Origin: Sporosarcina sp. FSL W8-0480
GTDB lineage: Bacteria; Bacillota; Bacilli; Bacillales_A; Planococcaceae
Assembly: GCF_037963765.1 (NCBI RefSeq)
Contig: NZ_CP150166.1
Coordinates: 3,185,598 to 3,249,597 of the forward strand
Length of the DNA stretch: 64,000 nucleotides
Reading direction: 5' to 3'
The notes under the pieces are model-generated. The model did no database searches, was not told the DNA's origin, and was given only the letters and a program-made list of their open reading frames with translations. Of this stretch, positions 1 through 10,142 are shown piece by piece (positions within the stretch are counted from its first letter, which is position 1; each line of letters opens with the position of its first letter). Both the position numbers and the translations under genes were made by a program.

Positions 1-1901
1 TCCCAGCTCGGATTTGCTTGTTTCATTAACGCTACAATTCCAGCAATATGTGGTGTAGCCATGGAAGTACCTGTTTTACGAGTGTAAGCTTGTTCGTAAG
101 TTACTTCCGGAAAATCTGCTTTGTACATCGGGATTGTGGACATGATGTTCGTTCCCGGTGCTATGACGTCAGGTTTGATGTCGAAGTTCGGTGTTGACGG
201 TCCGCGTGAGCTGGAGTTGTTCACTTCGTCTCCTTCTGTCATTGTTTTATCGAAATTGCTGAACGAGATTGTTCCTTCTGCTTCTGCAAGTGCTAAACGG
301 ATTGCATCCCCATCCGTTTGGGACATGTCGAATGTCGGAATGAACTCGAAGTCGTCGCCAAGGAATGTGCCCGATATTCCAGGTGCGCCTGTTCCGGCTG
401 CGAAGTTGTGGACGATAATGGCTACTGCGCCGTTATCTTTCGCCGCTGCAATTTTGTCTACAAACGGGATTTCGCCGCGTGAGACAAGGACAACTTTACC
501 GTTTACGTCAAGTCCTTCATAGTCTGAAGCTTGACCAATTCCAGGGACTGCGACGAGGTCGAATTCGCCGTTTAGTTGATCGGAAAGGTTAGCTCCGTAC
601 GTAGTCCCCATTAGGTTTAATCTTTTCGATAGGTTGTAGTCACCAGCCTCGATATTTATGTCACCAAAGTAGTGTGCTTCGGGGCTTGTCGTGTTCCCAA
701 CTGCGATACCAAGACGGGCTGTTGATGGTGTACCCATCGTTCCGCGACCTGGTCCGGAGTTACCTGTTGCAACGACAGCGATTGTGCCTGCAAGCATCGC
801 ATTGTTGATCGCGAATGAACCAGCGTCTGTTTCAGTGTTGGATCCGCCACCAAGTGATAAGTTGATAACGTCCATTTCTTGCTCTACTGCATAGTCGATT
901 GCTGCAACGATTCCTGAATTGGATCCGCTACCATATGCACCTAAGACTCGGTAAGCGTATAGATCGACTTTCGGAGCAATCCCTTTTATGCCGTATTTGT
1001 TATTCCCGATTGCTGCTATTGTCCCCGCTACGTGTGTACCGTGGGATGTGTAGAATGAACTGCCTCTATCATTGAACTCCGGCGTGCCTTCTGGACGCTC
1101 TACTGGCGAAGTTTCGGATGCATCATCATCATCACGTTCGCGTGTGTAAGTACTGCTATTCGGAATAAAGTTTTTGCCGCCTTTGTAGATGCCTTGGAAG
1201 TCAGGGTGGTCGGCGTCAATTCCTGTATCAAGTACTGCGACTTTGATGCCTTGTCCTTCATAGCCTTTAGCCCATAGTGCTTCAATTCCAAGGAAACCGA
1301 TGCTTGTATCCATGAATGCTTCAACTTGTCCATCCAAAGGTTTTACGCCTTCCATAGTTTCAGTTGCATCATTAGTTTCATCCTCAAAAGCATACACTGT
1401 AACGTCTGGTTCAACTAATGTAACACCTTCAATATTTAGTAACTTTTGAAGATCGTCAACTTTCACCTTTGCTGCGAAACCGTTTAATACAGTGTTGAAT
1501 GAAAATCCTTCTTCATAAGCAACTTGAAGGGCTTTCAATTCTTTTTTTACATTTGCCTGTTGGGCACTAACTTTTTGCAAAGCTTTCTTTTTTTCAGCTG
1601 CAGTAAAGTTTTTGCCTGCTAATTCAGTAATACCTTTTTGAAGAGCAACAGGTGTCTCAGATAAATGTACGATTACATCGACAATTTCATCTCCTGATAG
1701 TCCCTGTAAATCCTTATGCAATATTGGTCCGCCATTTGCCAAATTCATTTGTTCAGCAATTGCAGCCTTAATTTGCATAGTGCTTTCGCTTTGTGTGTTC
1801 GGTTTGAACGGTTTAGTTTGTTCCGAATTTGCACTTGCCGTGTAAGGCATTGCCAATGAAAGAACAAGAACGAAAGCTAAAAAACTACTTAGTACTTTCA
1901 T
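1..1901 (-). CDS. Subtilisin-like serine protease (S8), C-terminus cut by window edge
   Basis: Secreted S8 peptidase, 633 residues visible; it runs off the left edge with no stop. Seen: a signal peptide (residues 1-24, cut near TASA-N), a long pro-region resembling an inhibitor_I9 propeptide (about 60-160), and the catalytic triad in order: Asp225 in VLDTGID, His287 in SHGTHVAG and Ser613 in GTSMATPH. About 200 residues between His and Ser match a PA-domain insertion, as in Vpr-type subtilases. The start ATG is followed by KVLSSFLAFVL, a good leader. Role: extracellular proteolysis (family knowledge). Given the SLH genes nearby, a C-terminal SLH anchor beyond the window is possible but not seen. 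The start is separated by about 350 bp from the S-layer-like gene. Confidence 0.93.
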   Translation of the reverse strand, partial: MKVLSSFLAFVLVLSLAMPYTASANSEQTKPFKPNTQSESTMQIKAAIAEQMNLANGGPILHKDLQGLSGDEIVDVIVHLSETPVALQKGITELAGKNFTAAEKKKALQKVSAQQANVKKELKALQVAYEEGFSFNTVLNGFAAKVKVDDLQKLLNIEGVTLVEPDVTVYAFEDETNDATETMEGVKPLDGQVEAFMDTSIGFLGIEALWAKGYEGQGIKVAVLDTGIDADHPDFQGIYKGGKNFIPNSSTYTRERDDDDASETSPVERPEGTPEFNDRGSSFYTSHGTHVAGTIAAIGNNKYGIKGIAPKVDLYAYRVLGAYGSGSNSGIVAAIDYAVEQEMDVINLSLGGGSNTETDAGSFAINNAMLAGTIAVVATGNSGPGRGTMGTPSTARLGIAVGNTTSPEAHYFGDINIEAGDYNLSKRLNLMGTTYGANLSDQLNGEFDLVAVPGIGQASDYEGLDVNGKVVLVSRGEIPFVDKIAAAKDNGAVAIIVHNFAAGTGAPGISGTFLGDDFEFIPTFDMSQTDGDAIRLALAEAEGTISFSNFDKTMTEGDEVNNSSSRGPSTPNFDIKPDVIAPGTNIMSTIPMYKADFPEVTYEQAYTRKTGTSMATPHIAGIVALMKQANPSW

Positions 1902-2249
1902 AAACCCCTTCTTTTCCAAGCCCATATCCCCTTTTCACTTTTTTCACACTATATAGAATAGTAGTGTGTAACTATAAATATATCATGTAATTGAATATAT
2001 TGGGAGTTAAAAGTATCAGAATGGGCAAAATAGTCTACTTTAACGGAAATATCTTAATACAAAATTTCAGTTTTTCACAGCAATTTAGATACTAATACCT
2101 ATATTTTAGAGAGTAATCTTATAACAGGGAATTCTGAAGTTTATTAATATATATAAACAGAAAAATGCCCTCTGATTGATTTCTCAACCAAAGGGCCTTT
2201 TCATTTCTATTATTCATATAGGCTTATACGAACTAATAGTATTTACTTC
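1902..2249. other. Intergenic region upstream of the protease
   Basis: A 348-bp AT-rich spacer. It holds the terminator of the S-layer-like gene at the right end and a short dyad near 1945-1969 (CACACTA...TAGTGTG) upstream of the protease start, which could be an operator or leader hairpin. No ORF with a ribosome binding site was seen. Confidence 0.5.
2161..2204 (-). terminator. Rho-independent terminator of the S-layer-like gene
   Basis: On the minus strand GCCCTTTGGTTGA pairs with TCAATCAGAGGGC around a short loop and is followed by a T-rich run. It lies about 45 bp past the stop codon. Confidence 0.85.
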
Positions 2250-5222
2250 TTAGTTATCGCTAACGATAAAGTCTACAGACACTGATTTACCACCAGTATA
2301 TCTGAATGTTGCAGTAAATTTATCGCCTACTTCAGCATTTGCAATTGATGCAGTGCTAGTAGCGTTGTTTGAAACTGTGATTTTTGAACCATCTACTTTT
2401 TCAACTTTTGAAATTGTGATGATTGATGTTGGTTCAATTACTACACCATATTGGTCAAGAATTTGAACAACAAATTTATTCAAATCTGTTGCTGTAACTG
2501 CTTTGCCAGTATGTTTAACAAATGCAGAACCATTTTTCACAGAGCTTGATAGTGCAATATCAGATGCAACAGGAGTTCCATTAGAAACTACAAGGTCTTT
2601 AGTAAATGTTGCAGCAGCTGCGCCAGTTGAATCATTAACAAGAATTGATACTTTTACAGCTACATCTTTAGCGTTTCCATTGTTATCTTTGAAATCCGTA
2701 TCTTTAAAGCCTTTTTCAGCTACGTCTGTAATTTTACCTTCAGAAACTGTTAGCTTCGAAGTGTTTGGAGTAATTGTATACTGAGATGCTGGAAGTAATA
2801 CTTTTGCTCCTGCTGCAGTCACACCGTATACTTTCGGTGTTACATCATAGCCAGTAGTTTTTGTATCCTCTTTAGCATTGTTGTACATTGTTCCAAGATC
2901 AGCAACTTCATAACTCACATACTCAGAAAGAGCAACACGTGTGAATGTTACAGATTTAGAGCTTACTGTAACTGGTGCAGGAGTTGTTGTTGTAGATAAC
3001 GAGAATACTAATTTCTCAGTAGCAGAAGTTGCTGCAACTGAAGCTGCGTTGATAACAAATGAATCGCCAGAAGCTGTTACTACAACCTGTTTTGAATCAG
3101 TTGCTGTTACAGTAGAAGTAACTTCAAACGGTGTAGATGCGCCTACCGTAGATTCAATTACAAATGCATTATCGCCAACTGTATTTCCATCTTTATCTTT
3201 AACTTCTTTATTTAACCAAGCATTAATTTGTGCTTTAGTTAACGTACGACCATATTGGTCTTGTACAAGTAAGTCTTCACCTTTAGCAGTTACTTTGTTT
3301 CCGCTAGCAATTTGTGTTGATACTTTATCAGCTAAACCAATAACTGATGTAGGAACAGCATTCGGCTTAATTGTCAATTGAATATTAGAATAGTCGCCGT
3401 TTGTTGGTACTAAAGAAGTAATTGTTGCAATAGTATCATGCTGTGTAGCGTTGTCAGCTGCTGTATAGTACAACTTTGCAGAACCATCTTGTTGTTTTTC
3501 TAAAGATAGACCATCACTCAAAGTTACACCAGTTAGATCAGCATGCTTAGTAATAGCATTACCATATTGGTCTACTGCTGAGAATGGAATTTCCACTTTT
3601 TCTCCGCCAGCAATCAATTTCTCAGGAGCAGAAATTCTGAAGCTCTTGACAGATGCTAAAGCATCAGCAGAAATTGTATATTTAGAGACATTACCAGTGT
3701 TGTTAGAGATGATTTGAATGTTTGCAGTTCCGCCTTTAGCAGCTTGTGAACCTGGAACAAGTTTGATCGCTTGGTATGTTACGTTTCCAACTGTTCTTGT
3801 TGTTGCATCATCTTTTGATGGTTGCAATACGAATAGTGGGTTATCGGATAGATATGTTAATTCTCCTAAGTTAGGTGTGGAAATTTTATTTCCATATTGA
3901 TCCTTAACTTCGAATAGTAATTCGAATTTATCTGCACCGAATCCAGCTGGAAGATCAGCCAACTTCCCAGTGCTAACATTGTATACACCTTTAATGTCAG
4001 CTACTGATGCTTTTGATTCTAAACCGATTGTTACTTCTGCATTTACTACAGTTGCCGTATTTGCATATACACCAGTCAAGAATACTTTGTTTCCTGGAAT
4101 GAATTTAGTTCCAGCTGTTGCTGTATTACCAACAGTCAATTGGCCAGAACCATTGTCAGCCACTTTACCGCCAGTTGACTGTGTCCAGTTGATTGTTTGG
4201 TTAGCTAACTCTTCACCGTATTGGTTTAGAACTTCATAGCTTACAAATGCTGTTTCATTTGCCTTATACTCTACATCCCCGATTTTCACTGCATCTGGGT
4301 TTAATGGTGCTGTAGTAGATAAAACGTTGATTTTCGCTACTTTCTCATCATCAGCGACTGCAGTTCCAACTAAGTCTTTTTCTGCTAAGTTAGAAACAGT
4401 TACAGTGTATTCACCTTTTGTTAATTTAGATGTTGTATTAATAACTACTGATTTTTTGTCATCAGAGTATTTAGTAGAATCAACATTCACAACAATGTTG
4501 CCTTTTTTAACAACGATAGAAGCTTTTGTTGTATCAACAGCTTTGTTGAACTCAACTGTGATTGCTTTTGCGCCAGAAGCTTTTACAGAAGTTAAAGCAA
4601 CTTCACCTACAGCTGGTGCGCCTTCAGCACGGTACATGAATAGAGCGAACTCACCGCGTGTTAGGTTGTCAGTTGGAGCGAAAGTTGTTTCTGTTTTACC
4701 AAGAGTGATGCCTGCTTCTTTAAGAGCGGAAACATAACCGATCCAGTTGCTGTTTACGTCTGTGAAGTTAGCATTTTCTTTAGCAGTCAATTTGTAAGCA
4801 TTAGCAAGCATTTTCGCCATTTCTTGACGAGTGATGTTTGCTTCTGGAGCAAATGAAGTTGCTGATTTACCGCTAGCGATTTCAGCAGCTACTACAGCGT
4901 TGACTGCGTTTTTAACACGGCTGTTAAGGTCTGTGAAACCTTGGTCTTTCGCGTTGTCAACATCAAGTTTAAGAGCGCGTGCGATGAATACCGCTGCATC
5001 TCCACGTGTGATGTTTTGAGTTGTTCCGAAAGTTGTTGCTGATGTACCTTGAGTGATGCCTTCTGCTACAAGGTAGTTTACAGCGTCAGCGTAAGCTTTG
5101 CTTACGTCTGTGAAAGATTTCGTTTCAGCAGCTGAAGCGACTGGTACGATTGCGGATGCTACTAGAGTAGCTGTTGCTGCAGTTGCAACAAACTTTTTGT
5201 AGGCTTTTGGTTGATGAGCCAT
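2250..5222 (-). CDS. S-layer-like protein with three SLH domains and Ig-like repeats
   Basis: 990 aa. A signal peptide (1-31, ending ASAAE) is followed by three SLH domains (about 35-85, 93-145, 150-200) carrying the conserved TRGD, TRQE and TRGE variants of the TRAE motif. The rest is Thr/Ala/Val-rich beta-type sequence with at least five DQYG-like motifs (NQYGEE, DQYGNK, DQYGNA, DQYGRT, DQYGVV), each probably one Ig-like module. Size, composition and architecture fit a self-assembling S-layer protein such as those of Sporosarcina and Lysinibacillus (inference). SLH domains bind pyruvylated secondary wall polymer, and csaB lies 2.6 kb away. GGGAGG sits 12 nt before the ATG. It is monocistronic, with its own terminator and a long leader. 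Confidence 0.88.
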   Translation of the reverse strand: MAHQPKAYKKFVATAATATLVASAIVPVASAAETKSFTDVSKAYADAVNYLVAEGITQGTSATTFGTTQNITRGDAAVFIARALKLDVDNAKDQGFTDLNSRVKNAVNAVVAAEIASGKSATSFAPEANITRQEMAKMLANAYKLTAKENANFTDVNSNWIGYVSALKEAGITLGKTETTFAPTDNLTRGEFALFMYRAEGAPAVGEVALTSVKASGAKAITVEFNKAVDTTKASIVVKKGNIVVNVDSTKYSDDKKSVVINTTSKLTKGEYTVTVSNLAEKDLVGTAVADDEKVAKINVLSTTAPLNPDAVKIGDVEYKANETAFVSYEVLNQYGEELANQTINWTQSTGGKVADNGSGQLTVGNTATAGTKFIPGNKVFLTGVYANTATVVNAEVTIGLESKASVADIKGVYNVSTGKLADLPAGFGADKFELLFEVKDQYGNKISTPNLGELTYLSDNPLFVLQPSKDDATTRTVGNVTYQAIKLVPGSQAAKGGTANIQIISNNTGNVSKYTISADALASVKSFRISAPEKLIAGGEKVEIPFSAVDQYGNAITKHADLTGVTLSDGLSLEKQQDGSAKLYYTAADNATQHDTIATITSLVPTNGDYSNIQLTIKPNAVPTSVIGLADKVSTQIASGNKVTAKGEDLLVQDQYGRTLTKAQINAWLNKEVKDKDGNTVGDNAFVIESTVGASTPFEVTSTVTATDSKQVVVTASGDSFVINAASVAATSATEKLVFSLSTTTTPAPVTVSSKSVTFTRVALSEYVSYEVADLGTMYNNAKEDTKTTGYDVTPKVYGVTAAGAKVLLPASQYTITPNTSKLTVSEGKITDVAEKGFKDTDFKDNNGNAKDVAVKVSILVNDSTGAAAATFTKDLVVSNGTPVASDIALSSSVKNGSAFVKHTGKAVTATDLNKFVVQILDQYGVVIEPTSIITISKVEKVDGSKITVSNNATSTASIANAEVGDKFTATFRYTGGKSVSVDFIVSDN

Positions 5223-5541
5223 GTGTAGAATTCCTCCCTATTGTATATTGCTTTAATTGAAGCTCTCATAGTGAACCTCGTTATGTACAAGATTCAATAT
5301 GAATTATACCAACAATGCGTATAATAATCTACTTAAATTTTCAATTGGGTTCAATTTTACTATTTAATGATAGTAGATTTGAAGCCGTTGAAATTATAAG
5401 TATATTAAAATACGAAGTACGGCACGTCAGCTCTTTTACAAGTATAGCAAACTAAAATAATATTTCAAGATATATTAGATATATCTTCTGAACAATTACT
5501 ATTTTTAGCCTTTCCTAAAGGCTTTACCCGCCTTTAGGAAT
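5223..5541. promoter_or_regulatory. AT-rich leader and promoter region of the S-layer-like gene
   Basis: A 319-bp AT-rich spacer. On the minus strand a TATAAT box (5303-5308) and TTGAAA/TTGAAC hexamers further upstream could form one or more sigma-A promoters, but no pair with ideal 17-bp spacing is certain. It would give a long 5' leader, as is common for S-layer genes. No coding sequence was seen. Confidence 0.35.
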
Positions 5542-5546
5542 TTAAA
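5512..5546 (-). terminator. Probable hairpin at the wecC 3' end
   Basis: CCTAAAGGC and GCCTTTAGG form a 9-bp stem around a 7-nt loop next to the wecC stop. The trailing T-run is weak on the minus strand, so it may be a stability hairpin rather than a strong terminator. Confidence 0.45.
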
Positions 5547-6831
5547 ACGGACTATTTTTTGAATCTCCTAATACATAAACTTCAAAACCTGCCGCTTGCC
5601 ACTTTTCGCGGTCGATGCATTGCTTCGTATCGATGATGATTTTGTTCTCCATGATATCGGCGATTTCATTCGGATCGAGATATGTGAATTCATCATGGCT
5701 TGTAAGGATGATAGCCGCCACTGCTTCTTGTAGAGCCTCTTCCATGCTCTGCGTTTGGACTTCAAGATTGTTCTTTTTAATATGCGGATCGAATGCTACT
5801 ACATTCAACTCTTTCTTTTGAAGTTCCTCAACGACATCGATGGATGGGCTTTCCCTCATGTCATCGATATTTCCTTTGAATGCAAGGCCAAGAACCGCGA
5901 CTTTTGCATAGTGTGTTTCGATACCTTTCGCCTGAAGGATTGTCGTTAATAGATTTGCAGTGTACGCTGGCATTCCGTCATTCGTTTTGCGTGATAGATT
6001 GATGATTTTTGCTATTTCCGGGTTTAATTCAACAAGGAACCACGGGTCGACTGCTATGCAATGTCCACCTACTCCAGGTCCTGGTTGGTGGATATTGACG
6101 CGTGGGTGGAAGTTTGCGAGACGAATCGCTTCCCAAACGTTCACGCCGATTGTCGCCGATAGTTTTGCAAGTTCGTTTGCCAATGCGATGTTGACGTCAC
6201 GGTATGTGTTTTCCATTACTTTGACGAGTTCTGCAGTTGTATCGTCTGTTTCATGCATCTGACCTTTGACGAATGAACGGTAAAGATCAGAAGTCATTCT
6301 TGCAGATTCTTCGTTGATGCCACCAATGATGCGGTCATTTGAAATCAGTTCTTCAAATACGCGGCCAGGGATTACCCGTTCAGGTGAATGGGAAACGAAA
6401 AGGTCGGTACCAATTTCAAGGCCGGACGGGATAAGTTCAGGAATGACGACGTCTTGAACAGTTCTTGGTGGAACTGTCGACTCAAGAATGACAAGGTTCC
6501 CCTTTTCAACGAATGGCGCAATTGCTTTCGACGCACTGCGGATGTATTCAAGGTTCGCTGTTTTGTCTTCTCTGATCGGTGAAGGGACTGCAATGATGAA
6601 CACGTCCGCTTTCACTGGTGTTGTGGAAACAGTTAATGAGTTCGAGTCGATTGCTGCATCCAATCGTTCTTGAAGACCATTTTCTTCTATATGAAGCTTT
6701 TTGTTGCGTATGCTTTCCACTACGCTTTCATTGACATCGACGCCGTGAACTTGATGTCCGTGGTTCGCAAACATGACTGCTGTTGGTAATCCGATATATC
6801 CTAAACCGACGATGCAAATTGACTTTTTCAT
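5542..6831 (-). CDS. wecC: UDP-N-acetyl-D-mannosamine dehydrogenase (nucleotide-sugar dehydrogenase)
   Basis: 429 aa, full length for the UDP-glucose/GDP-mannose dehydrogenase family. An N-terminal Rossmann fold has GLGYIGLP (residues 9-16), the central domain follows, and the catalytic Cys258 sits in GGHCIAVDPWF. The GYIGLP form and the partner genes favour UDP-ManNAc oxidised to UDP-ManNAcA by two NAD+-dependent steps over UDP-glucose oxidation (inference). mnaA, which makes UDP-ManNAc, is present at 62 kb. It lies 22 bp downstream of tagA on the same strand, so the two are likely co-transcribed. Predicted role: cytosolic supply of ManNAcA for a secondary wall polymer. Confidence 0.9.
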   Translation of the reverse strand: MKKSICIVGLGYIGLPTAVMFANHGHQVHGVDVNESVVESIRNKKLHIEENGLQERLDAAIDSNSLTVSTTPVKADVFIIAVPSPIREDKTANLEYIRSASKAIAPFVEKGNLVILESTVPPRTVQDVVIPELIPSGLEIGTDLFVSHSPERVIPGRVFEELISNDRIIGGINEESARMTSDLYRSFVKGQMHETDDTTAELVKVMENTYRDVNIALANELAKLSATIGVNVWEAIRLANFHPRVNIHQPGPGVGGHCIAVDPWFLVELNPEIAKIINLSRKTNDGMPAYTANLLTTILQAKGIETHYAKVAVLGLAFKGNIDDMRESPSIDVVEELQKKELNVVAFDPHIKKNNLEVQTQSMEEALQEAVAAIILTSHDEFTYLDPNEIADIMENKIIIDTKQCIDREKWQAAGFEVYVLGDSKNSPF

Positions 6832-6853
6832 ATTGAGTGACTCCTTACTGTTT

Positions 6854-7573
6854 TTAGTTTCTTCTATTAAATAGTATGTTCATGAGGAAGAGGGGCAAGT
6901 TCATTTGGCGCTTTATGCGTTTTGGATCGCTTGCCAATCTGTAAAGCCACTCCGTACCTGTATTTCTGAATAGGGCTGGTGCCCGTTTGACCGTTCCAGA
7001 AAATACATCGAAGCTTCCACCGACCCCTTGAAATACTAAGACGTTCTTCAGGTTGTCCATGTTTCGTTTTATCCAAAGTTCTTGTTTCGGACTTCCAAGG
7101 GCGACGAAAATGATTTCAGCTCCACTTTCGTTAATTCGCTTGATGAGTGCTGTTTCATCTTGTTCATACCCGTCTGTTATCCCTGCAATGGTGATGCCGG
7201 GATTTTGTTGTTTTATATTTTCGGCGGCTTTTTGGACGACTTCTTTTTTTGCGCCGTATAAATAGATGGGATGATCTTCGTCTGCGGCAAATTTAAGCAG
7301 TCTTGCCATCATGTCGACACCGGTTACGCGGGAATGGATTTTTCCATTCTTCATTTTGGATGCAAGTAGTATACCTACACCGTCTGGTATTTGAAACGTT
7401 GATCCATTAATAAGTTGCTTCACTTCTGGATTTTTTTGCGCGGCCATGACTTTTTCCGGGTTGACGGCGATGATAGTCGATTGCTGGCCGGCTGTCATGC
7501 GGGTTTTTATTTCGTTGATGATTCCTTCATATGTAAGTGGCGACACATGGACGCCAAGGTAGGTTTCTTTCAT
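6854..7573 (-). CDS. tagA: WecG/TagA/CpsF family glycosyltransferase
   Basis: 239 aa, normal length for the GT26 family. Visible family motifs: DGVG near residue 65, VTGVDMM, the LYGAKKE block, FVALGSPKQELW, and a C-terminal basic segment with EWLYRL, which in TagA acts in membrane association and activation. TagA adds ManNAc to undecaprenyl-PP-GlcNAc, the committed step of wall teichoic acid or secondary polymer linkage. It is paired with wecC downstream (22 bp) and diverges from csaB. The ATG starts MKETYLGVHVSPL and has a usable purine-rich site. The acceptor polymer cannot be read from sequence. Confidence 0.9.
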   Translation of the reverse strand: MKETYLGVHVSPLTYEGIINEIKTRMTAGQQSTIIAVNPEKVMAAQKNPEVKQLINGSTFQIPDGVGILLASKMKNGKIHSRVTGVDMMARLLKFAADEDHPIYLYGAKKEVVQKAAENIKQQNPGITIAGITDGYEQDETALIKRINESGAEIIFVALGSPKQELWIKRNMDNLKNVLVFQGVGGSFDVFSGTVKRAPALFRNTGTEWLYRLASDPKRIKRQMNLPLFLMNILFNRRN

Positions 7574-7831
7574 TGACTGACCCTCGATTCGTTCGCTTTC
7601 AATTGTATTAGTATAGCAGAATCCCGTAGCGGTTGCATAGCAAACGGGAACGATGATAGAATGAATTAGAATTACAGATATGCGTAATTTGTTGAAAAAT
7701 GGCTTTTCATGAAAACGGTGACGGCAACATTTTTATTATGAATTTCGTCACATATAAAAAGTCGACTTTAATTTAACTATAACTATGCTTTCACGGCTTC
7801 GTGGAAGCTTTTGTTTTGAGGAGGATATCTA

Positions 7832-8953
7832 TTGAAAATAGTCATTTCGGGCTTTTATGGTCTTGGTAATACGGGTGATGAGGCCATTTTGAAAGCGATT
7901 GTTGATAATTTACGTGCTGAGCTTGATAATCCGGACATTACGGTGTTTTCGCTCTCCCCTGATAAGACATCAAAGGAGCATGGGGTGAAGTCGGTTTACC
8001 GTGGCTGGCGTCATGAGAATAAGGAAAAGGTTGCCGCGTTGCGAAAGGCGGATTTGTTGATCTCCGGGGGCGGCGGTTTGCTTCAGGATACATATCCGAC
8101 GAAGTTTTTATTTGGTCCGCTTCCTTATTATTTACTCATTGTTTTATTGGCGAAGCTATGCGGAACGAAAGTCATGTTCTTCTCACAAGGGATCGGACCG
8201 GTTACAAGCGGTTGGGGCAAGTTCCTTATGCGCGCGATTGCGAATAAGGCTGATTTCGTTACTGTAAGGGACGAGTATTCGAAAAAGTATCTTGAGAATT
8301 TAAAGGTGACGAAGCCTGAGACAGTTGTTACTGCCGATATCGTTTTCGCTTATAAGCCTACAGAAGATCATGTGGCATATGCTTCACTTGGTCTGAAAGG
8401 TGATGAGCGCCTTGTCGCGGTTGCACCTCGTCCTTGGTTTGATCATGAAGATGAGTATATTGAGAAGCTTGCATGGGTGTTGGACGAGCTGATTGAACAG
8501 CGGGGCGTTCTGCCTGTTTTCGTTCCAATGGAGCCTCCGTACGATACGAATGTTTCGAAAAAAGTGATGGCGAAGATGAAACATCCTAATAAGACACGTT
8601 TGTTGGGTGATTCATTCACACCGAATGAGTTTTATAACTTCATTTCAAGGACTGAGTTGACGATTGCATTGCGATTGCATGCGTTGATATTCGCAGCTTT
8701 ATCGAATGTACCACATATCGGATTGAGCTATGACCAGAAAGTCGAAAGCTTTTTGAAGCGCTCCGGAATGTGGGATCGCTCTTTCCCGCTTGGAGATTTC
8801 ACGAAAGAGGCACTTCTTGAAAATGCCCTTTACGTACTTGACAATGGTGCTGAAACGAGAGAGATGATTGCACCGAAAGTTGACGTGTTGCGCCAAGAAG
8901 CATTGCGTAATGTCGATTTACTACGTGAACGTTTTTTGAATGGAGGACGTTGA
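7832..8953 (+). CDS. csaB: Polysaccharide pyruvyl transferase CsaB
   Basis: 373 aa. It starts with TTG, preceded by an excellent site (GAGGAGG at 7819-7825). The N-terminus ISGFYGLGNTGDEAIL, the glycine-rich LLISGGGGLLQD and the later LRLHALIFAAL segment are hallmarks of CsaB. The enzyme adds a pyruvate ketal to the secondary cell-wall polysaccharide, creating the ligand for SLH domains (established for Bacillus anthracis and Paenibacillus). At least seven SLH proteins in this window are its likely clients. Translation is coupled to the downstream glycosyltransferase (stop TGA at 8951-8953, next start at 8955). It diverges from tagA, leaving a shared 258-bp promoter region. Confidence 0.95.
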   Translation: MKIVISGFYGLGNTGDEAILKAIVDNLRAELDNPDITVFSLSPDKTSKEHGVKSVYRGWRHENKEKVAALRKADLLISGGGGLLQDTYPTKFLFGPLPYYLLIVLLAKLCGTKVMFFSQGIGPVTSGWGKFLMRAIANKADFVTVRDEYSKKYLENLKVTKPETVVTADIVFAYKPTEDHVAYASLGLKGDERLVAVAPRPWFDHEDEYIEKLAWVLDELIEQRGVLPVFVPMEPPYDTNVSKKVMAKMKHPNKTRLLGDSFTPNEFYNFISRTELTIALRLHALIFAALSNVPHIGLSYDQKVESFLKRSGMWDRSFPLGDFTKEALLENALYVLDNGAETREMIAPKVDVLRQEALRNVDLLRERFLNGGR

Positions 8954-8954
8954 A

Positions 8955-10133
8955 TTGAAAATTTTATTAGCTACTGCATATGATTATCCCCATTTGGGCG
9001 GGTTATCAGTCCATTTGACAACTTTAAAGGCTGGACTTGAATCACGAGGACATTCTGTCGATATTGTTTCGTTTTCGGATGTTCCGAAGTGGAAGCGTGA
9101 TGGTGTTGTCCGTGGACCGGCATTTGTTTTCAATAAAGTGAAGAAAGGCTCGGGGTATGTCTGGACGTTGAAACGGCGGAAGGATGAGCTTGAGTCGTTG
9201 ATAAAGGAGAAAGTTAAGGACGGCGGATATGATCTGATTAACGCGCAAGATGCTTTTACGACGCTTGCTGCGCTTGAATCGGATGTGCCTGTCGTCAGTA
9301 CGGTTCATGGGTATTTGACTTTCGAGGGAATTTCTAAGGGTACGGTAATTGAGGGTTCTGTGGAAGCGGATCAGCTGATGGAGGCGGAACGTCAGTCGTA
9401 TAAGGCGACGCGTGAAGTGATTACGGTCGACACGCGGATTAAGGATTATATTGAGAAGGAAACTGGCGTTGTTGGGAATATGATTAAGAACTTCATCGAT
9501 GTTGAGTCGTTTAAGCCTGAGATGGAGCGCCGTGATGAGTTCCGTGAGAAGTATGGATTTGCGAAGGATGATATGATTTTCTTCGTTCCGCGTCGTTTGA
9601 CGAAGAAGAACGGTGTAATTTATCCGATTTTGTCGTTGCCAGCGGTTCTTGAGAAGTTCCCTAAGGCACGTGTTGTTTTTGCGGGGACTGGTGAGATGGC
9701 GGACGAGATGAAGGCGAAGGCAAATGAGCTTGGAATTTCGGATCGTGTGACGTTGGTTGGCGCGGTGGATCATTCGGATATCCTTGAGTATTATGCGTTG
9801 GCGAATGTTGCTCTTGTTCCGTCGATTTACTCGGCGGGTGTAGAGGAAGCGACGTCGATTTCCGCGCTTGAGGCGATGGGTTCTGGTGCTCCGTTGATTG
9901 CTTGTGCGGTTGGCGGGCTGAAGGAGATTATCGATGATGGCGTAGATGGTTTGCTTGTTGAGGAGCAGAATGTTGAGGCGCTGAGTGATGCGATGATCCG
10001 TTTGTTAGAGGATCCTGTTTATGCGCAAAAGTTGGCTGATGCAGCGCGGGCGAAGATTGTTGCGGATTATTCGCATTTTGCTGCTGCGGAGAAGTATGAG
10101 GCGATTTATTTGAAGGCGCTTGGTAAGCAGTGA
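8955..10133 (+). CDS. GT4-family glycosyltransferase of the secondary wall polymer locus
   Basis: 392 aa with TTG start at 8955, chosen because GGAGG (8942-8946) sits 8 nt upstream; an in-frame ATG at 8940 overlaps csaB and has no site. GT-B fold: the N-terminal DYPHLGGLSVH loop matches the acceptor-side Gly-rich motif, and the C-terminal domain has the FVPRRLTKKNGV phosphate-binding region and an EEATSISALE (EX7E-like) retaining-enzyme signature. It probably adds one sugar of the polymer that CsaB pyruvylates (inference from the 1-bp gap to csaB). Followed by a terminator at 10281. Confidence 0.88.
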   Translation: MKILLATAYDYPHLGGLSVHLTTLKAGLESRGHSVDIVSFSDVPKWKRDGVVRGPAFVFNKVKKGSGYVWTLKRRKDELESLIKEKVKDGGYDLINAQDAFTTLAALESDVPVVSTVHGYLTFEGISKGTVIEGSVEADQLMEAERQSYKATREVITVDTRIKDYIEKETGVVGNMIKNFIDVESFKPEMERRDEFREKYGFAKDDMIFFVPRRLTKKNGVIYPILSLPAVLEKFPKARVVFAGTGEMADEMKAKANELGISDRVTLVGAVDHSDILEYYALANVALVPSIYSAGVEEATSISALEAMGSGAPLIACAVGGLKEIIDDGVDGLLVEEQNVEALSDAMIRLLEDPVYAQKLADAARAKIVADYSHFAAAEKYEAIYLKALGKQ

Positions 10134-10142
10134 GTAGACAGT

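Noticed and set aside
9042..9773. 243-codon minus-strand ORF opposite the GT4 gene
   Set aside because: Antisense shadow of a well-supported glycosyltransferase; His/Arg/Asn-rich composition typical of a shadow frame.
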